64,000 nucleotides of DNA. Origin: Stenocarpella maydis (taxonomy: Eukaryota; Ascomycota; Sordariomycetes; Diaporthales; Diaporthaceae). The stretch spans positions 201,921-265,920 of the forward strand of contig NQMI01000012.1 in NCBI GenBank assembly GCA_002270565.1, read 5' to 3'. Below are positions 56,903 to 64,000 of this stretch, piece by piece. A program made the position numbers and the translations under genes. The stretch's first letter is position 1, and each line of letters starts with the position of its first letter. Under the pieces are notes generated by a model that saw only the letters and a program-made list of their open reading frames with translations, was not told the DNA's origin and searched no databases.

Positions 56903-58270
56903 ATGCCGGCCGACTACGAGTCCACGGCAGCAGGCCTGGCCGTCGCCCCAGGACCTCCGGGCAGCGAGACCCCATCCGCCGCAGCCGCAGCTGCACAGCT
57001 CGCCAACACCCCGAACCGGGATGAGCACGGCGACGGCCCATTTCACGACGACAGCGACCACGAAGATCCACCCCGTGCGCCAGCGGTCCCGTCACTGGGT
57101 ACCGGCGAAGAGCACCCGCTCCCGTGGGTCCGCCACAGCGACGGAAACACGCGGTCCTCGCGGCGGCTCTCGACACCATACTCGCTCAACTCGCGTATCT
57201 CGTCGAACCGCGACGGCTCGGTCCGCGGCCAGCTGACGGCGCTGGCGTCGTCGTCGGTCAAGACGGCCAACGACCTGTACCGGCAGTCCCTGACCATGTA
57301 CAACGGCATGACGCCCGCGCAGAGGGCCCTGTTCATCACCGGCAGCCTCCTCCTCGGGGTCCTGACCATCGTCCTGCTCATCTTCTCGCACAGGATCCTC
57401 ACGCGCCTCGAGCCCGTGGCCGTCTCGTGGCGCGCGCTGCCGGCCGGGTGGCTGATCATCTGGGCCGTGACCTTCCTCGTGGCGTTCCCGCCCCTCATCG
57501 GCTACAGCACGGCGTGCACGGTGGCCGGGTACGTGTACGGGTTCCCGCTGGGGTGGCCGATCGTGGCGACGGCGACGGTGGCCGGGTCCGCGGCGGCGTT
57601 TGTGGCTTCGCGGACTGTGCTAAGCGGGTATGTGGATCGGCTGGTGGGCCAGGACAAGCGCTTCGTGGCGCTCAGCCAGGTGCTGCGGCACGACGGGCTT
57701 GGAGTGCTCGCGCTGGTGCGCTTCTGCCCGCTCCCCTACAGCCTGAGCAACGGCTTCCTCGCCACCGTGCCCAGCATCCAGCCCCTCAGCTTCGCCATCG
57801 CCACCGCCTTCTCCAGCCCCAAGCTGCTCGTCCACGTCTTCATCGGCTCGCGCCTCGCCCTGCTGGCCGAGGAGGACATGCCCCTCGGCGACCGCCTCGT
57901 CAACTACGCCTCCATGCTCGTCAGCGGCCTGGTCGGCCTGGGCGTCGGCTACTTCATCTACCGCCGTACCATGGCCAGGGCCGCCGAGCTGGCCAGGGAG
58001 GAGGCGCAGGCCGGGCGGCCGCTCGGCGGCGGCAGGGCTCCCGGGGCCGAGTACGCGGACGACGACACAGGTGAGGAGGGCGAGGACGCGAGGCTCGTGG
58101 ACCCCAATGATGCCGCCGCGTTCATGGTCGACGACGATGACATCTCGCTGTGGGACAACGTGGTCGACAGTCATTTCGAGGACGACGAAGACACGCCCAA
58201 GAGGTATCGGGACGAGGAGGAGGCTCTTGAGGGGCACGGCAAGGCGAGGGGGCCGGGCAACGGCTCGTAG
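56903..58270 (+). CDS. TVP38: Golgi membrane protein TVP38 (TMEM64/DedA-like)
   Basis: Single exon, 455 residues. The first 135 residues are a Ser/Pro/Asp-rich cytosolic region. A VTT/SNARE-associated domain then spans about 140-340, with hydrophobic segments (LFITGSLLLGVLTIVLLIF, GWLIIWAVTFLVAFPPLIGY, SMLVSGLVGLGVGYFIY) and the family signatures AGYVYGFPLGW and VRFCPLPYSLSNGFLATV. The C-terminal 100 residues are very acidic (DDDDISLWDNVV...FEDDEDTPKRY). DedA-superfamily proteins act in Golgi/ER membranes; yeast Tvp38 co-purifies with Tlg2 vesicles, and VTT proteins elsewhere scramble lipids. The GC-rich third positions open a long false frame (57124-58074). Confidence 0.93.
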   Translation: MPADYESTAAGLAVAPGPPGSETPSAAAAAAQLANTPNRDEHGDGPFHDDSDHEDPPRAPAVPSLGTGEEHPLPWVRHSDGNTRSSRRLSTPYSLNSRISSNRDGSVRGQLTALASSSVKTANDLYRQSLTMYNGMTPAQRALFITGSLLLGVLTIVLLIFSHRILTRLEPVAVSWRALPAGWLIIWAVTFLVAFPPLIGYSTACTVAGYVYGFPLGWPIVATATVAGSAAAFVASRTVLSGYVDRLVGQDKRFVALSQVLRHDGLGVLALVRFCPLPYSLSNGFLATVPSIQPLSFAIATAFSSPKLLVHVFIGSRLALLAEEDMPLGDRLVNYASMLVSGLVGLGVGYFIYRRTMARAAELAREEAQAGRPLGGGRAPGAEYADDDTGEEGEDARLVDPNDAAAFMVDDDDISLWDNVVDSHFEDDEDTPKRYRDEEEALEGHGKARGPGNGS

Positions 58271-58476
58271 GCCTAGTCAAGAGAGGTCACTGATGGTCGC
58301 ATGCAAGATAGATGTGTTGTCATAGAATTAAAGTGCGCCAACGGCACGGGAAGTCATGATTTACGAAGAAAGCCAATGTATCTCTCTATCCACGAATACT
58401 TTGGCCTCCACCCCTCAGTCTCCGCTTCCGACCTCGGCCAGTCTCAATACATACTCGTCTCACGATGCCGTCTCCT

Positions 58477-60072
58477 CTAGTCAATGGCATCATCCCGGAG
58501 CTTGAAGAGCTGGGGGAGGACCTCGTCCGGGCGGGCGCGCAGGGCGTTGTGGTACATGGTGTTTGTCTCGAGCACGCGGATGAGGTTGATGCGGCGCGCC
58601 GTGTCCCGCGCCAGCTCCGACTCGACGTACATGTCCTCGATGAAGCTGGCGGCGTAGACGGGGACCCTGTTCGCCCGCAGGCGCGCCTCGTCGTACAGGT
58701 CGTCCCAGCCGTCGTGCCGGGCCAGCGCCTCGGCAGCGGCGCGCAGCCGGCGCAGCTCCGGGTAGTCGTCAAACATGAAGGGGAAGATCATCTCGCCCGA
58801 GAAGCAGAGCGGCGGGGCCGCCACCGCCGCTCCCCCCTCGGTGGCGGCGGCTGAGGGGCCGAAGTCGGAGAAGCCTGGGTCCAGCCAGCGAAAGTTGTCG
58901 AGCTGCTGGCCGACGCGCTGGGCCGCCCAGTCGGATGCCATGCCTGGCTTGAAGCAGTAGATGGCCTCGTGCAGGACGGCGTAGATGGGCGCGGTGTCGA
59001 ACGGGAGGTACGACTCGAACTGGACTAGGGTCGGTCTTGTCAAGAAGCCGAACTGTTCCAGGTCCATGTTCAGCCTAAGAATCATCGAGTGGACGTTATC
59101 CAGGCCGCCATGCAGACCAAACATGTGGCCGAGGGTGAGGAGCCGCCGGGCAGTCAGGAGCCCCCCGCCGGGCAGCCGGACGCCGTTGTCTGGCTGGCTG
59201 TGCAGGAAGCCCGCGACCCTCCGCACGGCAGGGATATCCTCGGGGAACTTCCTGTAGTAGGCCATGTTCCTCTCAAAGACCTTGCGGAAGGTGGCCCGGT
59301 AGACCTCATCCGGGGTCTTGGAGATGGGCGCTAGGCCGCCGGTCATGAAGACCTCGTTGAGGCCCTCGGGGTGCTGGGAGAGGTAGCTGAGGCAGACGAA
59401 GCCGCCGAAGGACTGGCCGAAGATGGACCACTTCTTCTTGCTCTCGTCGCAGCTCTCGGTCAAGCACTTGCGGACGGCCTCGCAGTCCCGCACGTTGTCG
59501 ACCTGGCGGAAGAAGCTGAGGTACTCAAGCTGCTCCTCGGGAGAAGCATCTGGAGTGGGGGCGGTGTCGGCAGTCACTGGGGTGCTGAGCCCAACTCCTC
59601 TGTAGTCGAGGAAAAGGACCTGGTAGCCTCTGTTGAGGAGGAAACGGGTCAAGGACGAGTCCTGGGGCTCTGGGTTGCCGAAGCCTGGACCGCCCTGCAG
59701 GAAGACAAACCAAGGACGGTTCAAGGACGACTGGAACTGCGACTGCTGAGGATTGATGGGCACCTCATACTTGGTCGCTCCCCTGGCGAAGAGCTGGATT
59801 TGTTTGCCGGAGGGGTTCTTGTAGTCCAATGGCACCGAGAACAAGTACTCAGTCACCAGTAGGGCACCTGGATCGAGGATCTGCCATCAGCATTATGGAG
59901 CGGCACAGTTTGTCGCGGTACTTCTATATACTGTATTTTCTTAGGAGGTAGATGGTGTTCGGCCTAGGTAGATCCCCCGTGGGCCAGTTGTTTGGGCGAT
60001 ATTGCAGCACTCACCCGGTACGACATGTCTCACAAAGCTCTTGAGCTTGGCTTTTGGGATCTCGAGGGCCAT
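58477..60072 (-). CDS. Proline iminopeptidase-like serine hydrolase (peptidase family S33)
   Basis: Two exons on the minus strand, 60015-60072 and 58477-59867, give 482 residues; the 147-nt intron is GTGAGT...CCAG. The alpha/beta-hydrolase fold shows an oxyanion-hole motif LQGGPGFG (77-84), YRGVGLS (108-114), and a nucleophile elbow GQSFGG with Ser172. The C-terminal part has the family feature ETNTMYHNALRA, placing the catalytic His. Relatives release N-terminal proline from peptides. No signal peptide is seen, so it is probably cytosolic. The 5' exon (MALEIPKAKLKSFVRHVVPG) is short but in frame. Substrate is inferred from the family. Confidence 0.9.
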
Positions 60073-60861
60073 GACGCGAGAGGATGTGCAGTGAGGATGA
60101 TATATATGCCCGTGCCAGGATCTGGCAGAGAGCGGGGGACAAAGGGCAGGTTGCTGTCGGAGGGCACAGCTGCTGGGTCAACTCGTCTCTCCTTCCGCTC
60201 ACTGCACGGCAACGCGACGTCGTCTATCGATAATCTGCTGTGCGAGATGGTCTGGGGAGGATCTTGTTGGAACACAGGCCGCGTGGGGAGCTAAGTGAGT
60301 CCGCTGTTTAGTCCCAGCACCAGGCGACAAGAAGGAAAGTATGCCCAGAGGTGTCTTGTCTCGGGCGCGAATCGTCGCCGTCGTCGCCCGGTGCTGGCAT
60401 CCCCGTCGTTAGCCTGGGATGCCATATCGACCCGCTGGCAGGTGGTAGCAGCCTGCGGGGTTCTGCCGGATAGCTGAATCTCAGGCAGATCAGCCGACCC
60501 TCAGGCCTCAGACATGCCACCTAGTACCTACCTAGACCTACAGTAGGTACCTGCACTAGAGGTGTAGTAGTGGACAGCTAGCGCCACAGGCACGGGTACT
60601 TGGGTACAGCAGGCACATCTCCCGGCATCGGCGCAAACCAAATTCTCCGACCTGGATAGAAAAGCCGAAATCTCTTTGCGTCTGTGATTTATTTCCTCCA
60701 CCCGTCTCATCACCTTCCTCCCCCCTTTCCTCTGCCCAACGCCACCCGTCGGCTTCTCACTGAGCAAAAAGCTCAGGATATAAACTCGCAGGCCCCAGAT
60801 GTAAGGCTACACGTCCGGCCGCCCCGGATTTGCGTCCGCATCCGCATCCGCATTCCGCATC
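60073..60861. promoter_or_regulatory. Divergent promoter region
   Basis: It lies between the start codons of the S33 hydrolase (-) and the Cys-Pro-motif gene (+). Palindromic TACCTACCTAGACC / GTAGGTACC units lie at 60523-60552. CCGCAT repeats occur at 60834-60860. No gene recognised. Confidence 0.45.
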
Positions 60862-62630
60862 ATGGCCGTGGAATCGCCCCAGCTGGTTCAGACCTTGATC
60901 GAATCCTTCAACGCCCTGGCCGACGAGGTGCAGAACCTTGTTGACAGAAAAACCATTCTGGAGCACAAGCTGCGCTACGCCCATGAGTCTGTCAGTGAAC
61001 ATGTCTTTTGTTTTCTTTTTCTTCTGGGCTTTTCTTTTTGCCTACATGATGATATTTTCTAGCTCTAGATCTGCAAGTCACCATCTTGGTGAGCGTGTAG
61101 ACAACCTTTACCACTTGTCTGATATTACTCCCTTGGCCCCACCTACACCGCACACCATCCTCTGATTTGCCGCAGGCTCGGCGTGGGGCCACCCAGACAT
61201 GCTGACCAATGTCGCGCCTGCAACAGTACCAGCTTCTCGCCGACAAATACGCTCCCGCCGCTCCTCACATTGCCGAAACCCTGGCCAAACTCCAAGTTCC
61301 GCCCACTCCGACACTAACCACCACAAACCACGTCCCCCTCCCCAAGCGCCACCAGTCTGATAGCTCCCAGGCCGAGCTTGCCCTGTTCATCCGCGAGGGC
61401 AGAAAGGTTGCCCGGCAGTTGGCCATGGTGACGGATGCGAGCAAGGAAAGCGGGTCCAGTCGTGAGACCTTCTCTACCAACATGACCTCTCAGTCAACGT
61501 TCCTAGAAAGGGACTTCACGGTCGAGGGCAAGAAGGGTCATCTAGGTTGTCCATTCTCGGCAGCGAACAAGGGTGCCGTCGAGAGAGATGGGGTAGGTGA
61601 TGCTGGTGACGGTCATGATGCCAATGAGAATGAGAATCCCGACCCTACGCCGCACCATTCCCAAGACCCTATCTGTGTGGCAATGTTTGAGGAGACCATG
61701 TCAGCCCCGGCGCCCAATGCTTCGCCCAACAAGTGCCCCATCAGGTATCTTGACCAACACTCCCCCGAAGAGATTGCGCGCTACGTCGAGACCCACAAGC
61801 ATGAGCTGCCCCGGAGCCACGAGGTCTGTCTCAAGAGGAACCAGAAGAATGAGGAGCAGATAAGGAAGCTTGACGCCAAGTACGGCAACCTTGTCTCCAT
61901 GATCCAGGACCTCAGCCACCTTCACGCCCCGATGCTGCCCGAGTCCCAGGCTGAGGCACACGCTGAAGCCGGGGCCGACCGGCCTTCGAACCGCAGGGTC
62001 AGTGACTGGGCCAAGAACGTGAGCTCGAGTACGGTGGGTGGCATGATCGAGGAGACTGTCAAAGATGGCGAGGTGCCTACAGCCGAAGAATATCTCGACC
62101 GGACTGGTCATTTCGAACGTCCTCTCAAGGAGATCCGAGTCGGCGAGTCGCCCAGCAGGCCATGGGGCATCTCGGTGCCCTTCCCACCGGATGAGCCAGT
62201 CGAGCGCCCTACGTCTCCTCCTGCGCCTGTTCGTATGCCTTCGCCGAGGCCAGATCTTGCAGCATCCAAGGCGCCAGAGGCTAGGCCCTCCAAGTGCCCG
62301 TTTGACCACACCAAGATGAAGAAACTAGACGGGCCTGGCTTGGCTGAGTTCCCGAAAATGGAGGAGATCATGCCAAGCCCTCCACGGCCTAGCGATGATA
62401 ATCCGGCTGCGAGCCAGCCTTTCACTCCACATTCGAAACACCCACAGCCTTCAGTTCCAGACAGTCCTCCTCCATCCAACCAGCCTGCATTCATCAGCAC
62501 TACAGAGGCTGCAAAGACAACCGCAGCTGGTGCCCCAGCACCCCAGATAGTGTTCAACGGCCCCGTGTTCATTGGGTACCCAATGGAGCAAGCAATTCAG
62601 TTCATGCAGCATTTCCAGCGGCAGTCATGA
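60862..62630 (+). CDS. Uncharacterised fungal protein with three Cys-Pro motifs
   Basis: Two exons proposed, 60862-60990 and 61227-62630, giving 510 residues. The N-terminus is helical (VQTLIESFNALADEVQNLVD, then RKTILEHKLRYAHES). Three Cys-Pro motifs in similar settings follow: GHLGCPFS (about 154), NKCPIRYLDQHSPEEIARYV (about 213) and SKCPFDHTK (about 405). The best-conserved-looking block surrounds the second, continuing as HKHELPRSHEVC...DAKYGNLVSMIQDLSHLH. The remainder is Pro/Ser-rich and disordered; the end (FNGPVFIGYPMEQAIQF) is again ordered. CP dipeptides next to hydrophobic and basic residues resemble heme-regulatory motifs, but zinc or redox roles are equally possible. I believe the gene is widespread in Pezizomycotina, without a known function. 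The 236-nt intron could hide another small exon. Confidence 0.7.
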
Positions 62631-63473
62631 TCAACAACTTCGATTTTGTGGTTCTTATTTGAGCGGGCGAGGGCGTTCCTGATGGTTTGGCACACGTAGC
62701 ATGGCGTTGCGTTGATTTTTGTGTGTTACTATGGAAATGGACAGGATGGTAAGGGGGATCACCGAGATGGGGTATTGCCGGGAGGTCGCAGTTCTCTTGA
62801 CGGCTCACATTGAGAACAATCTTGGCCGCTAACTCGCGGCACATTTGCCAGAGAAGAGAGAACTAGGATTGCTCATCTCACTAATCAATGACATAATCCG
62901 GAAGCCATGCTCGGCATTTGAGCGGTACTGGAAAGCGACTGAAGGCCACCAAGCAAGGGTATACCGGGCAGGAAGCACGCAGTGGTATCATCCTCGTGTC
63001 GGCCAGCATGCTCGAGGCTGGACAAGATAGTGCAGCCTGGCCCCCCTCCAGCGCCCGTACGACCTCGGCGCCATCCTGTAATGCCGTACGTGTCACGTAT
63101 GACGACCTGTCGGCACCTCGTGGAGTATCACAAGTTGCCAGTGACGACGCCTGCTTTCTCGCCGCCCTCTAGCAAGCGTCCTGACGGGTCAGACGGCTCC
63201 CAACCCGCCGTTGAGCAGGGAGATGTCTGCGCCGGGGACTGCTTCCCAACCGAGCCCAGGAGCCCAGGTAGCACAAGTCAGGTGTCAAGCCGGCAGGGTT
63301 GGCTTCTCTTTCCTGCACGTTGAGAGATAGGCGGTGGACGTTTTCAACAACGGATCGAACCTGATAGCATGGGCCTCGGCGCTGCCCGGGCTGGCTGGTG
63401 CTACCCATACGCTAGATCATGTATTGCTACTATCACCGGGGGCGGGTGGTGGGGGGTGACTGCCCACCCCTTC
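62631..63473. other. Spacer before the partial esterase gene
   Basis: This is the 3' region of two convergent genes. Short open frames only. The string TTTCAACAACGGATC at 63341-63355 resembles a 5.8S rRNA start, but nothing around it continues the match. Confidence 0.5.
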
Positions 63474-64000
63474 TCATATAGGGATCTTGGCCGCCACCCT
63501 CTTCCAGAAATCACACCGCCCCGGGAGCTGCGTGAGCTCGAGCTGGGCGAAGCCGGCCGCGTTGACGTTGAACTCGTCCCCCGACGACAGCAGGGGCGGC
63601 ACGCCGGCCTCGTCCGGGGCCGTCAGCTTCTGCTCGTTCGGGTCAGACGTCATGAAGAAGGAGGCAAAGGCCCCGGCATAGCCCTTGTAGTGCACCGGGT
63701 CGGACACCTGCGCGGCGTTGACTTGGTTCCACTGTGTGTGTGCGACGACTGCGTCAGCATGCTTCTCAAGATGCCATGTTGGGATTCCCCCGGGAGCAGG
63801 GAGGGAGGGAGAGGGACGGAGGGACAGAGAGAGCGCTGGTGGACTTGCGTAGATGGTGTCACTGCCGTGCTTGGCCGGCGGGATGGAGTACTCGCCCAGG
63901 TAGTTCCCCCCGGAGCTGCGCCCGCCAGCCAGTACGCCGGGCAGGCCAGGACGGTGTCCCTGTATATCAGCCCGGCGCGCGTATAGGAGCCGTTGTAGCT
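63474..64000 (-). CDS. Type-B carboxylesterase/lipase, C-terminal part, with a probable frameshift
   Basis: The gene enters from the right edge; only its last exons are in the window (63849-64000 and 63474-63731). The C-terminus is typical of fungal type-B carboxylesterases: DTVLACPAYWLA, then YLGEYSIPPAKHGSDTIY, WNQVNAAQVSDPVHYKGYAG, SFFMTSDPNEQKLT, LELTQLPGRCDFWKRV. The His of PAKHGSD is the catalytic-triad His position. Two oddities: the frame of DTVLACPAYWLA and that of NYLGEYS differ by one base near 63915-63930, and the intron 63732-63848 starts GCAAGT (GC-AG). Secretion and substrate cannot be judged without the N-terminus. It may be a pseudogene or a sequence error. Confidence 0.78.
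   Translation of the reverse strand, partial: LQRLLYARRADIQGHRPGLPGVLAGGRSSGGNYLGEYSIPPAKHGSDTIYASPPALSLSLRPSPSLPAPGGIPTWHLEKHADAVVAHTQWNQVNAAQVSDPVHYKGYAGAFASFFMTSDPNEQKLTAPDEAGVPPLLSSGDEFNVNAAGFAQLELTQLPGRCDFWKRVAAKIPI

Noticed and set aside
57124..58074. A 316-codon open frame overlapping TVP38
   Set aside because: Same cause: GC-rich wobble positions; the TVP38 frame carries the transmembrane domain and signatures.
63341..63355. Match to the start of 5.8S rRNA
   Set aside because: Only about 15 bases match; no further rRNA similarity on either side.

Overview
The window is nuclear DNA of a filamentous ascomycete (Pezizomycotina, most likely a Sordariomycete; I cannot name the genus). 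The genes are GC-rich in third positions, are split by many short introns (about 45-150 nt, GT...AG with one GC...AG), and include fungal families: Cyc8/Ssn6, a TBL1/Sif2-type WD40 protein, Yra1, a fungal ADAM protease, TVP38, and a CCCH-Smr protein. A very AT-rich block of nested transposons carries the G:C to A:T decay expected of repeat-induced point mutation (RIP). I found no convincing tRNA, rRNA or CRISPR.

Layout. 1-20.2 kb: the corepressor SSN6/CYC8 (+), a TMEM115-type Golgi membrane protein (-), a decayed F-box gene (+), a 3.4 kb gene-free stretch, a LisH-WD40 TBL1/Sif2 homologue (+), an MFS sugar-transporter relic (-), a GH51 arabinofuranosidase (+), and a His/Gln-rich protein (+). 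20.7-28.5 kb: a membrane-anchored ADAM metalloprotease (-) and acetyl-CoA synthetase (-), separated by 3.1 kb without a recognisable gene.

30.27-40.01 kb is one transposon nest that can be unpacked base by base. A Fot1/pogo-like DNA transposon has about 36-bp terminal inverted repeats and TA target duplications. It is split by a Ty3/Gypsy element on the minus strand (LTRs at 30953-31422 and from 37798; target duplication CTTCT at 30948-30952 and 38816-38820). Three copies of a 0.5-0.6 kb solo-LTR-like repeat lie in that element, two of them with their own 5-bp duplications. Removing the Gypsy element leaves a 1.87 kb element and a transposase span of about 545 codons, close to Fot1. The Gypsy reverse transcriptase and the transposase are riddled with stops.

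41.5-64 kb is dense and mostly housekeeping: RFC5 (-), a 70-residue unknown (+), a YRA1/ALYREF mRNA-export adaptor (-), eIF4A (-) divergent from an F-box/JmjC protein (+), a PAM2-CCCH-Smr RNA-binding protein (+), TVP38 (+), an S33 proline iminopeptidase-like hydrolase (-), an uncharacterised protein with three Cys-Pro motifs (+), and the 3' end of a type-B carboxylesterase (-) that carries a probable frameshift and a GC-AG intron.

The genes do not form an obvious cluster. Shared themes are transcriptional corepression (SSN6, TBL1/Sif2), mRNA export and translation (YRA1, eIF4A, CCCH-Smr), and early secretory membranes (TMEM115, TVP38). All exon joins were worked out by eye from splice consensus and family alignment from memory; none was checked against transcripts or databases.
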